DNA of 5,990 nt from a bacterium (GTDB lineage Bacteria > Electryoneota > RPQS01), in assembly GCA_028711875.1 (NCBI GenBank), contig JAQTRJ010000152.1, forward strand, positions 1 through 5,990, in the 5' to 3' direction. A model generated the notes under the pieces. That model had not been told where the DNA came from. It did not search any database and saw only the letters and a program-made list of their open reading frames with translations. Shown in pieces: positions 1 through 5,457 of the stretch. Positions within the stretch are counted from its first letter, which is position 1, and every line of letters begins with the position of its first letter. The translations under genes were made by a program, and so were the position numbers.

Positions 1-210
1 TACATGTGGAGCGGCACCGGTGCGGTTCAGCTGCCGGAAGGGTCGTGGGGATTCGTCGTGCCGTCCATCGCAATTCCCACGCTGCTCGGAACGCTCTCGG
101 GCGGGCCGCTGGGCAGCTTGCTGAATCGTCGCTACGGAAAAAAATCATTCCGTTACGTATTCGCCGTTTTTCTGGTCGCGATGGCGCTGCGCGTGTATTT
201 CAAGGGATAG
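1..210 (+). CDS. C-terminal fragment of a TauE/SafE-like membrane transporter (5' end outside window)
   Basis: The reading frame is open at the left edge and ends at TAG 208-210, so only the last 69 residues are visible. They hold two hydrophobic segments: one around WGFVVPSIAIPTLLGTLSGG, followed by the Gly-rich G-x-x-LG-SLLNRR turn, and a final helix FRYVFAVFLVAMALRVYF ending at the C-terminus. A Gly-rich membrane segment, then a basic loop (NRRYGKKS), then a terminal FA-x-FL-x-x-x-AL-R helix is the usual ending of the TauE/SafE (TSUP) family of inner-membrane anion and sulfur-compound exporters. The family match is from memory of that ending and the substrate cannot be inferred. The first ATG in the window (4-6) is probably internal. 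purC starts 11 nt after the stop, so the two may be co-transcribed. Confidence 0.65.
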   Translation, partial: YMWSGTGAVQLPEGSWGFVVPSIAIPTLLGTLSGGPLGSLLNRRYGKKSFRYVFAVFLVAMALRVYFKG

Positions 211-221
211 AGTTTTTCATC

Positions 222-1106
222 ATGTCCCCTGTTTCTCAAACTCATCTCAATCTCCCGCTCATCGCGCGCGGCAAGGTTCGCGACATTTACGAACTCGACC
301 GCGAGCATCTGGTCATCGTCACCTCGGATCGTCTGTCGGCGTTCGACGTGGTGCTGCCCGATCCGATTCCGGGGAAGGGTGCCGTCCTCACAAAGCTCAC
401 GCGGTTCTGGATGGACAAGCTCGCGCGCGTGGTTCCGAATCATCTACCCCGCGAGCGGCAAACATTCGATGCGATGAAGACGGAGCTTGCATCGCAGGAG
501 CCGGAACTCACGGCCGACCACATCGAGATCGTGCGCAAGGCAAAGGTTTTTCCCATCGAGTGCGTGGTGCGCGGATACATCACGGGTTCCGGCTGGAAGG
601 ATTATCAGAAGACGGGGGAAGTCTGCGGATACAAACTTCCTGCGGGCTTGAAGCAATGCGCGCGCTTGCCGGAGCCGCTGTTCACTCCTTCCACGAAAGC
701 CACGACCGGCCACGACGAAAACATTTCCGCCCGGCAGGCAGCGAATATCATAGGAAAAGAGGCGGCGGATCGTTTGGCTGAGGCGTCGCTCGCGCTGTAC
801 AGAGCGGGAGCGGAGTGGGCGGAGAAACGCGGGATTCTCATCGCCGATACGAAATTTGAATTCGGAGTGATTGACGGCGGGATTCACGTGGTGGACGAGG
901 TGCTGACTCCCGACAGCAGCCGTTTCTGGCCTGCTGACCGCTACGAACCGGGCCGCGATCAGCCGAGCTTCGACAAACAGATAGTCCGCAACCATCTGCT
1001 CGACATCGGCTGGAACAAGACTCCCCCCGCTCCCACACTTCCGCCCGAAATCATCTCGAAAACGTCACAGGCGTATCAGGAAATCTTGAGACGGCTGACG
1101 GAATAA
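222..1106 (+). CDS. purC: Phosphoribosylaminoimidazole-succinocarboxamide synthase (SAICAR synthase)
   Basis: This enzyme joins CAIR and L-aspartate in an ATP-dependent step of de novo purine synthesis to give SAICAR; it is cytosolic. The 294-residue product shows the family motifs in order: GKVRDIYE (17-24, nucleotide-binding strand region), TSDRLSAFDVVLPDPIPGKG (34-53), VVRGYITGSGWKDY (115-128), PLFTPSTKATTGHDENIS (152-169), ILIADTKFEFG (205-215), VDEVLTPDSSRFW (224-236) and SFDKQIVRNHL (249-259). Its length fits the roughly 300-residue yeast ADE1-like branch rather than the roughly 240-residue short bacterial form. The frame is open further upstream, but those codons overlap the preceding transporter gene and do not resemble PurC. 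ATG 222 puts the conserved GKVRDIYE at the expected distance. The Shine-Dalgarno is weak (AAGGGA at 202-207, far from the start), so translation may be coupled to the upstream gene. No other purine gene is adjacent. Confidence 0.97.
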   Translation: MSPVSQTHLNLPLIARGKVRDIYELDREHLVIVTSDRLSAFDVVLPDPIPGKGAVLTKLTRFWMDKLARVVPNHLPRERQTFDAMKTELASQEPELTADHIEIVRKAKVFPIECVVRGYITGSGWKDYQKTGEVCGYKLPAGLKQCARLPEPLFTPSTKATTGHDENISARQAANIIGKEAADRLAEASLALYRAGAEWAEKRGILIADTKFEFGVIDGGIHVVDEVLTPDSSRFWPADRYEPGRDQPSFDKQIVRNHLLDIGWNKTPPAPTLPPEIISKTSQAYQEILRRLTE

Positions 1107-1136
1107 ACCATCCGCCTGTCACTTGCTCGCGCATCG

Positions 1137-1142
1137 GGAGGG
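1137..1142 (+). promoter_or_regulatory. Strong Shine-Dalgarno for the gene at 1146
   Basis: GGAGGG lies 3 to 4 nt before ATG 1146, inside the 39-nt gap after purC. It fixes the start of the secreted protein and lies too close for any later start to be preferred. Confidence 0.7.
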
Positions 1143-1145
1143 AAC

Positions 1146-2576
1146 ATGCCGAGATTCCATTCCTTACTTCTGTTCCTATTCGTTCTGTCCGCAGCACATC
1201 CGGCGTTCTGTCAGTGGGACCGCACGGTGGTCATTTCTCCTGACAGTTTCTACAATGCTTGGCCACAGATCGTGGTGGACGATTCCTTTCACCTCCATGT
1301 CTTTTGTGCGAGGGGACTTAACGGAATCTCTGGGTTCCCGTCTTCGCTTTTTCATTTGAAGTTCGACAGTTGGGGCAACCTCTTGAGTGGTCCAACCGAA
1401 CTCTTGCCGGGGAATCACTATGTTGATTATTCTCCGGGAGTTCTGCTCGATCGCAACGGCGTAATCCACTTGCTTTGGAGCCGCAGCTCGGATTGGCCCG
1501 TGCCGCCGCAAGTAATCTATGCCCGACTCAACACGAACGGAGAGTTTCTTACGCCGCCTACGGTCACTAATACAACTGGTTGCGTCCAGAAAGGAATGAA
1601 TCTGGTTCAGAACATCAACGGTGATGTCTGGGCGGTCGGTGAGTCCCAGATGGCGGCTTTTCATGAGAACGGGGAGATGTTCGTTCCTTTCCAACCTATC
1701 TTCCCGCCGGAGAGCAATTCGCAGGCGATGAGCGCTTGTGCCAGTGTATCTCCTGACGGACATATATATGCCGCTGTGAGATATTTTTCTCCCGGTGACA
1801 CACAGTGCATCGCGGTCACGCGACTCGATACCTCAGTCCGCGAAGCCACCATTATCCTGCCCGGAACCTCGCCAACGGATCCAGTTGACATGGGAGTTGC
1901 AGCCTTCTTCATTGATACGACGGGTACGTGGCACTCAAAACTCGGTCGCGACTATTGGGGACTCTTCTATCAGCGCAATCTGCCAGACGGCAGTATGACG
2001 GACACGTTATCTATTGACCCCTATGGCACTGCCGGGACATATTTTGAGCTGGTTGGCGGAGATACTCTTGTCACCCTATCCGACCATATAGGCCCACCCT
2101 TCCGTTGTGGAATCAAATTAGATGGAACATGGGCCTATCGCCCAATCGAGATGGCGGTTCCAGATTGGTTCTTGCTGGGAGAACTGTATCACTTTGCATG
2201 GAAGGAAGGCAGCTACTGGATTCTCGGCCTTCGTTTCCGGCCCAATGACGCACACAGCATCGCCATGATTCACGTTCCCGGTCCCAATGAGCCGCCGAAT
2301 GCGGTAGATGACCGAACTCCGCGATCAGAGATTTGCACATTCATCCTTTCACCCAATCCCACCACCGGCCCGCTGTTCATTCATGGCCCGCTCGAACACG
2401 TGCAGGAGGTGGCCGTGTTCAACATCCTCGGTCAACGTGTTTGGCTCGTCGAACCTCAGCCGGGAAGTGCGCCGTTCATTCTGCCGAATCTCTCCACTCT
2501 GCCCGCCGGGCCGTACTTCGTCAACGTTCGAACCGCGAACGAGACCTTCGTACAGAAGATCATCCTTCAAAGGTGA
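1146..2576 (+). CDS. Secreted beta-propeller-like protein with T9SS type A sorting domain
   Basis: The product is 476 residues and of unknown function. Residues 1-22 form a signal peptide: a basic start (MPRFH), a Leu/Phe-rich core LLLFLFVLSAA, and a likely cut before Gln23. Cys22 does not sit in a lipobox. The body, about 25-380, has recurring strand patterns of the BNR/sialidase-like propeller kind: AWPQIVVDDSFHLHVFCA (38-55), VLLDRNGVIHLLWSR (99-113), NLVQNINGDVWAVGE (152-166) and ASVSPDGHIYAAVRY (199-213). Each pairs an Asp/Asn-Gly turn with a following H/Y-aromatic strand. No catalytic set is recognisable. The last 78 residues or so match a T9SS C-terminal domain: FILSPNPTTGPLFI (399-412), VAVFNILGQRVW (422-433), LPAGPYFVNV (452-461), and the terminal VQKIILQR. 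The inferred route is Sec export followed by T9SS transit and cell-surface anchoring or release. It starts 39 nt after purC and may share that transcript. Confidence 0.88.
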   Translation: MPRFHSLLLFLFVLSAAHPAFCQWDRTVVISPDSFYNAWPQIVVDDSFHLHVFCARGLNGISGFPSSLFHLKFDSWGNLLSGPTELLPGNHYVDYSPGVLLDRNGVIHLLWSRSSDWPVPPQVIYARLNTNGEFLTPPTVTNTTGCVQKGMNLVQNINGDVWAVGESQMAAFHENGEMFVPFQPIFPPESNSQAMSACASVSPDGHIYAAVRYFSPGDTQCIAVTRLDTSVREATIILPGTSPTDPVDMGVAAFFIDTTGTWHSKLGRDYWGLFYQRNLPDGSMTDTLSIDPYGTAGTYFELVGGDTLVTLSDHIGPPFRCGIKLDGTWAYRPIEMAVPDWFLLGELYHFAWKEGSYWILGLRFRPNDAHSIAMIHVPGPNEPPNAVDDRTPRSEICTFILSPNPTTGPLFIHGPLEHVQEVAVFNILGQRVWLVEPQPGSAPFILPNLSTLPAGPYFVNVRTANETFVQKIILQR

Positions 2577-2683
2577 TCCCGTCACGTTGTGTCCGGCAGC
2601 CAAGCCCATGATCGTCGTGCGGTTATCATGATCGGTTGGAAAATATTTTCTGACAAAACGAACTGCGTTACCATAAGAAAAAT

Positions 2684-2715
2684 CTGAAAATCTGAAACAC
2701 TGAAAAGCTGAAATC
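2684..2715. repeat. Four tandem copies of an 8-bp unit CTGAAANN
   Basis: CTGAAA begins at 2684, 2692, 2700 and 2708, an exact 8-bp period. The two variable bases of each unit are AT, CA, AG and TC. The array ends seven bases before the A-tract of the candidate terminator. No coding role is apparent. Confidence 0.85.
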
Positions 2716-2721
2716 GAGCGG

Positions 2722-2749
2722 AAAATGGGCGGCATGGCCGTCTTTTTTT
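2722..2749 (+). terminator. Candidate intrinsic terminator downstream of the propeller gene
   Basis: CGGC (2730-2733), ATG loop, GCCG (2737-2740) form a GC-rich core. It is extended by G-C and two G-T pairs (GGG 2727-2729 with TCT 2741-2743) and followed by a T-run that reaches 2749. AAAA at 2722-2725 can also pair with the T-run, so the structure could work in both directions. It lies about 150 nt past the stop of the upstream gene, which is further than usual. Confidence 0.5.
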
Positions 2750-3011
2750 CTGATGGGATTGAATTCTGTGAAATTAGGGAAAGGGGCAGGAGGTCGGGCG
2801 AGGTGACTATATAATAGGAAGAGAAGCGGGCGGAGTCAAGAGGAATTGAATATTTGTTCATGTCGCGACTGAAACTGAGGTTGGATGGGATTGGCACTGG
2901 AGATACAATGGTGCCACGTGAAAAAGGAGAGGCGAGGCAACGGGAAAACTTCAAACTGAAAACTTAACACTTAAAAAAGACAAGATATTAAATGCGGCGA
3001 CTCCACTGTTG

Positions 3012-3089
3012 GGAATCGGGATTCCGGCAGGGACACAGTCCCTGCTCGGCGGACTCCCCCTTTCTGTTCCCCCCACGAAGTGGGGGGAA
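3012..3089. repeat. Three consecutive hairpins (inverted repeats)
   Basis: GGAAT/ATTCC at 3012-3025 has a CGGG loop. GCAGGGAC/GTCCCTGC at 3027-3045 has perfect 8-bp arms and an ACA loop. TTCCCCCCAC/GTGGGGGGAA at 3067-3089 has perfect 10-bp arms and a GAA loop. All arms are exact. None is followed by a T-run on the + strand, so they do not look like terminators. They sit immediately before the 35-bp tandem repeat and may form part of one dispersed intergenic element. Confidence 0.75.
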
Positions 3090-3103
3090 GGAAGACGAAG
3101 AGC

Positions 3104-3194
3104 GATTCTTCATTTCTTTCAGAAGGAAGGCGGAGAGAGATTCTTCACTTCTTTCAGAAGGAAGGCGGAGAGAGATTCTTCACTTCGTTCAGAA
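3104..3194. repeat. 35-bp direct tandem repeat, about 2.6 copies
   Basis: Units run 3104-3138 and 3139-3173, differing at one base (CATTTC versus CACTTC). A partial third unit, 3174-3194, matches through TTCAGAA with one change. A degenerate piece of the unit (GAAGGAAGACGAAGAGC) can be read just before the first copy, at about 3087-3103. There are no spacers, so this is not a CRISPR array. The period is not a multiple of three, which argues against a coding repeat. Confidence 0.9.
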
Positions 3195-3287
3195 TAACAG
3201 CGAGGTGAAGTTCAGAATGAGAGGCCGATTTTCGAGCGCATCTCGTGCGCAGGCCAGCGCATAACAATCGCGAAAGCGGATCAGAAC

Positions 3288-3393
3288 TATTTTTTAATTC
3301 ATTAATAAATAATTATATATATTGTTGGCAAGCGAGTTGCCTAATGAGCAGACAGTTGGAACGCAATCAATACTAATAGGAGATGAGGAGATC
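3288..3393 (+). promoter_or_regulatory. AT-rich leader and probable promoter region of the gene at 3394
   Basis: Positions 3288-3323 are A/T apart from one C (3300), in sharp contrast with the GC-rich flanks, and sit 70 to 105 nt before the start codon. Several TATA-like hexamers occur (for example TATATT 3318-3323), but none has a convincing partner at -35 or a clear TAnnTTTG, so the exact promoter is not called. A small inverted repeat GGCAA/TTGCC (3327-3331/3337-3341) follows. Two Shine-Dalgarno-like stretches precede the start: AGGAG 3378-3382 and GAGGAG 3385-3390. Confidence 0.5.
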
Positions 3394-4710
3394 ATGAAAA
3401 CTTCTCTGTTCACATTCGCGGCAGTCATGCTGTTGGCCACAGCCCTGTTCGCCCAGCCAATGCCAGGCTCGGTGATGGGTATCGTAACTCTTCAGGACGG
3501 AACTCCGGCACAGGAAGCCATGGTCTTCCTTGATGGAGTTCACGGCGGTCACGGGCACCCCGGCGGGCCGATGCCGCATTTCCGCATCCCCACCAATCCC
3601 GATGGCCAATTTGGATTTCGGGACGTTCCGCCCGGACCCTACACGATCAGCGCCATGCAGCCACGCGGAGGTTTTGCGGCGGAACTGATCGAGGTTTTCC
3701 CGGAGCAAACCACGAACGTGACGCTGGTTCTGGGCACTCGTCCGCCGGAACACCCCGACTCGCTGGTGACCGTGGAATTGTCCGGAATCGCCATCGTTGA
3801 AGTCATTCCGCCCGATTCCATGCGTCCCGAGATTATCCGCTATTTCCTGGACGTGGATGGCAATGAGGTCGCGGACTATGAATTGTCGTTCGGTCCTCCG
3901 TGGTACGATCCGGGCAACGGCAACACCCGTCCCGAGTACGGCGCTGAGATCACCGTCATGGGCGGCCTGCTGACGCACACCGATCCGCCGGTTGTCGTGG
4001 TCTTCGAGCTGAACGGATTGTTCTGGCGCGATCCGCGCGGCGGACACGGCGGACACGGCGGCGGCGATCACTGGCGGCACGGCTGCAATCCCGACAGTCT
4101 GACCGTTGTGGATCTCGAGGGACTGGCGATCGTGCACGTCGGGGAAGGCTTCCACGGCGAATTCACGCGCTACTTCCTGAATACCGATGACGACACTCTT
4201 CCCAACTATGTGCTCGATTTCGGCGGGCCGGACTACGTTCCGCCCAGTGAAGCTCAGCTTCCCGAAGACGGCGACGAAATCGTGATCGTGGGCGGCGAAC
4301 TCTATTGCCCGAACCGGCCGGCCGAACTTCCGCCGATCGTGATCGTGTATGAGATCAACGGTCTGCTCTGGCGGGTACCGGGCGACACGGTGGGTCTCGG
4401 CCCGATGCCGCTCAGCACAGGCGAGCCGGTGGCGATTGGCGCCGCGGTGTCGTACCTGACGGCGCACAACTATCCGAATCCGTTCAATCCCTCGACTACC
4501 ATCAGCTACTCGATTCCGATGGCGGGCGACGTGCGGATCATGGTGTTCGATATCACCGGGCGCGAAGTGGCGACGCTGGTCAATGCCTATCAAACCGCGG
4601 GCAGCTATGCCGTGCACTTCGACGGCAGCGCGCTGGCTTCGGGCATTTACTTCTACCGCGTGAGCGTGGCCGGGCAGCACTTCACGCAGCGCATGGTGCT
4701 GATGAAATAG
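3394..4710 (+). CDS. Secreted modular protein: CarboxypepD_reg-like domain, duplicated unknown domain, T9SS type A sorting domain
   Basis: The product is 438 residues. Residues 1-20 form a signal peptide (MKTSLFTFAAVMLLATALFA, cut before Gln21). Residues 25-114 resemble a carboxypeptidase-regulatory-like beta-sandwich: GSVMGIVTLQDGTPAQEAMVFL, then NPDGQFGFRDVPPGPYTISA, then a final strand TNVTLVL. Two copies of an unnamed domain follow at 121-213 and 233-329. Each has (V/L)(E/D)L-x-G(I/L)AIV, RYFL, DY-x-L-x-FG, GxEI/DEI-x-V-x-GG and (V/I)(V/I)x(V/I)(F/Y)E(L/I)NGL(F/L)WR. The linker 214-230 is Gly/His-rich, and another His/Gly patch lies at 50-62 inside the first domain. Residues 354-438 are a classical T9SS tail: HNYPNPFNPSTTISYSI, MVFDITGREVATLV, GIYFYRVSV, QRMVLMK. 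ATG 3394 was chosen over an upstream TTG because it starts the signal peptide and has GAGGAG 3 nt before it. A surface or extracellular role is likely; no enzymatic residues are seen. The His patches could bind metal, which is speculation. Confidence 0.92.
   Translation: MKTSLFTFAAVMLLATALFAQPMPGSVMGIVTLQDGTPAQEAMVFLDGVHGGHGHPGGPMPHFRIPTNPDGQFGFRDVPPGPYTISAMQPRGGFAAELIEVFPEQTTNVTLVLGTRPPEHPDSLVTVELSGIAIVEVIPPDSMRPEIIRYFLDVDGNEVADYELSFGPPWYDPGNGNTRPEYGAEITVMGGLLTHTDPPVVVVFELNGLFWRDPRGGHGGHGGGDHWRHGCNPDSLTVVDLEGLAIVHVGEGFHGEFTRYFLNTDDDTLPNYVLDFGGPDYVPPSEAQLPEDGDEIVIVGGELYCPNRPAELPPIVIVYEINGLLWRVPGDTVGLGPMPLSTGEPVAIGAAVSYLTAHNYPNPFNPSTTISYSIPMAGDVRIMVFDITGREVATLVNAYQTAGSYAVHFDGSALASGIYFYRVSVAGQHFTQRMVLMK
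3754..4032 (+). repeat. First copy of the internal domain duplication (residues 121-213)
   Basis: It begins PDSLVTVELSGIAIVEV and ends FELNGLFWRD. It aligns over its full length with the second copy at the protein level, but the DNA has clearly diverged, so the duplication is old. Confidence 0.85.
4090..4380 (+). repeat. Second copy of the internal domain duplication (residues 233-329)
   Basis: It begins PDSLTVVDLEGLAIVHV and ends YEINGLLWRVP. It carries Cys305, and Cys231 lies just before it. The first copy has no cysteine, so a disulfide specific to the second copy is possible. Confidence 0.85.
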
Positions 4711-4721
4711 TTTCTTGAACG

Positions 4722-4750
4722 GCGGGGCGAATCTGGAGATTCGCCGCCGC
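4722..4750. repeat. Hairpin just after the stop of the 3394 gene (TGGA loop)
   Basis: GGCGAATC (4726-4733), TGGA loop, GATTCGCC (4738-4745) form a perfect 8-bp stem. Past a bulged G (4746) the stem continues as GCGG (4722-4725) with CCGC (4747-4750). It lies 11 nt after the stop codon. There is no T-run, so it could protect the mRNA 3' end or act as a factor-dependent terminator. It shares its core with the hairpin at 5093-5112. Confidence 0.8.
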
Positions 4751-4787
4751 GGGCCTTTGGATAGTGGTTCGCCTGTTTCCCGTGACA

Positions 4788-4847
4788 CGGAAACACCTCT
4801 CAACCGGCAGCCCCCTTCGCGAGAAGGGGGCTGCCGGTGTGTTTCCG
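4788..4847. repeat. Long hairpin, 16-bp perfect stem with GCGA tetraloop plus 9-bp outer stem
   Basis: The inner arms are 4803-4818 and 4823-4838, perfectly complementary over 16 bp, closed by the GNRA-type loop GCGA (4819-4822). An outer stem CGGAAACAC (4788-4796) pairs with GTGTTTCCG (4839-4847). The only interruption is a 6-nt bulge CTCTCA (4797-4802) on the left side. There is no T-run after it. Confidence 0.85.
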
Positions 4848-4876
4848 GGGGAGAGAGAAAACGCAAGGTGGTTCCG

Positions 4877-4933
4877 GCCGGGTTACGCGCGGAGAAAATA
4901 TCGCGAGGAGACTATCTCTGCGTTGAACCCGGC
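4877..4933. repeat. Longer-range imperfect inverted repeat
   Basis: GCCGGGTTACGC (4877-4888) pairs with GCGT (4920-4923) plus AACCCGGC (4926-4933), with a 2-nt TG bulge on the right arm. The 31 nt between them include a TCGCGA palindrome. Confidence 0.6.
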
Positions 4934-4967
4934 TCGGCGAGTGTTGTACGGAAGATTCCGGGCACGC

Positions 4968-5094
4968 GGGGACGCATGCCTCGGCGAAATAAGAGGGACG
5001 CGCGGCGAAATTTTTGGGGACGCGTGCTTCGGCGAAATAAGAGGGACACGCGGAGAAATTTTTGGGGACGGATGCCTCGGCGAACAATGAAGGG
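4968..5094. repeat. 48-bp direct tandem repeat, about 2.6 copies
   Basis: Units run 4968-5015 and 5016-5063 (GGGGACGC... ending GAAATTTTT), with a handful of substitutions. A partial third unit, 5064-5094, diverges after CTCGGCGAA. The period is a multiple of three, so both strands give repetitive translations (such as RRNKRD...RRNFWGR), but nothing else supports coding. There are no spacers, so it is not CRISPR. Confidence 0.88.
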
Positions 5095-5112
5095 TGACTC
5101 TGGAGAGTCACC
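5093..5112. repeat. Hairpin with TGGA loop, sister of the one at 4722
   Basis: GGTGACTC (5093-5100), TGGA (5101-5104), GAGTCACC (5105-5112) form a perfect 8-bp stem. A run of seven or so A residues begins shortly after it, so it is not a + strand terminator. It overlaps the end of the partial third 48-bp unit. Confidence 0.85.
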
Positions 5113-5372
5113 ACCGGGATAAAAAAAGAATCGTGTCGCTATGAAGAGCGCATGTCCATGCGGCACTACGGGAATAGACGACTGCGTGAAACGAAAGCTG
5201 GCGAAATGCGCCGCACTTGAGAGCCGACACCGCGGTCAACTGCCGCTTCCCTCTACAAGCGGGCGCGATGAATCGGCCGCTACAATTTGCAGAGTTTGTG
5301 TTGACGGAGAGCAACCTACAGGAGAGAGCATAGCGATGTAAACAGAGCATTCGGTTTTCGGAATTGAAGAAC

Positions 5373-5392
5373 GCGCGATCACATGTGCGCGC
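5373..5392. repeat. Palindrome in the leader of the gene at 5458
   Basis: CACATGTG (5380-5387) is a perfect 8-bp palindrome flanked by GCGCG (5373-5377) and CGCGC (5388-5392), with two unpaired bases (AT, 5378-5379) on the left. This could be a protein-binding site or a small hairpin. Confidence 0.55.
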
Positions 5393-5395
5393 TGC

Positions 5396-5450
5396 GGATT
5401 GGTCTGGGGCTTGCCAATACCTCTATCGAGACACGATGATAGAGGGATTG
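5396..5450 (+). promoter_or_regulatory. Leader with ribosome-site-sequestering hairpin and a competing hairpin
   Basis: The arms 5415-5427 (CAATACCTCTATC) and 5438-5450 (GATAGAGGGATTG) pair over 13 positions with one A/G mismatch, around a 10-nt loop. The right arm contains AGAGGG (5441-5446), the only Shine-Dalgarno-like sequence before ATG 5458, so the hairpin would hide it. A second hairpin, GGATTGG (5396-5402) with CCAATACC (5414-5421, bulged A), uses bases that the first one needs, so the two exclude each other. The complementarity is seen directly; the regulatory role is inference. Confidence 0.5.
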
Positions 5451-5457
5451 CCAGACG

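Larger units (their letters stand above)
2577..3393. other. 817-nt gene-free intergenic stretch
   Basis: I find no credible gene here. Frames that are open on either strand are low complexity, change their reading across the 35-bp repeat, or run antisense into the 3' end of the preceding gene. The stretch holds the 8-bp CTGAAANN array, a candidate terminator, three hairpins, a 35-bp tandem repeat and an AT-rich leader, each listed separately. The remainder (about 2750-3010) is purine-rich and shows nothing beyond a lone TATAAT at 2810-2815, with no matching -35 element upstream. Confidence 0.75.
4711..5457. other. 747-nt gene-free stretch rich in inverted and direct repeats
   Basis: No credible gene is present. 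Open frames across 4715-5166 on both strands only translate the hairpins and the 48-bp repeat. The frame at 5141-5341 gives a 66-residue product with no hydrophobic segment, no family likeness and no good ribosome site. The stretch holds four hairpins, a 48-bp tandem repeat, and the structured leader of the gene at 5458. About 5128-5370 shows nothing further that I can support. Confidence 0.7.

Noticed and set aside
6..221. Extension of PurC upstream of ATG 222
   Set aside because: The extra residues overlap the transporter tail in another frame, do not resemble PurC, and would add an atypical 72-residue N-terminus.
2810..2815. TATAAT as a promoter -10 element
   Set aside because: No -35 element at 16 to 18 bp and no gene for about 580 nt downstream.
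2349..2954. Minus-strand open frame of 201 codons
   Set aside because: It overlaps the conserved T9SS tail of the propeller gene antisense, crosses the terminator and CTGAAANN array, and has no recognisable domain or ribosome site.
3104..3194. Possible CRISPR array
   Set aside because: The repeats are directly adjacent with no spacers; the same applies to 4968-5094.
2992..3264. Small + strand frame across the 35-bp repeat
   Set aside because: The repeat period is not a multiple of three and the translation is low complexity; nothing supports coding.
3373..4866. Minus-strand open frame of 497 codons opposite the modular secreted gene
   Set aside because: It is longer than the true gene but is a shadow: the + strand protein has a signal peptide and T9SS motifs, while the antisense product is Arg/His-rich without motifs and runs through the intergenic hairpin.
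4861..4960. Possible tRNA (GGGTTCAA-like segment on the minus strand)
   Set aside because: No acceptor or anticodon arms could be fitted around it on either strand.
4715..5122. Arg-rich + strand frame across hairpins and the 48-bp repeat
   Set aside because: It translates the palindrome and tandem repeat; the same residues (RQPPSREGGCR) appear on the opposite strand because the DNA is palindromic.
5141..5341. Small + strand frame of 66 codons, ending in ATG-TAA preceded by AGGAG at 5320
   Set aside because: It has no domain, membrane segment or good ribosome site at its own start. The AGGAG...ATGTAA would be a start-stop element at best, and chance is the simpler explanation.
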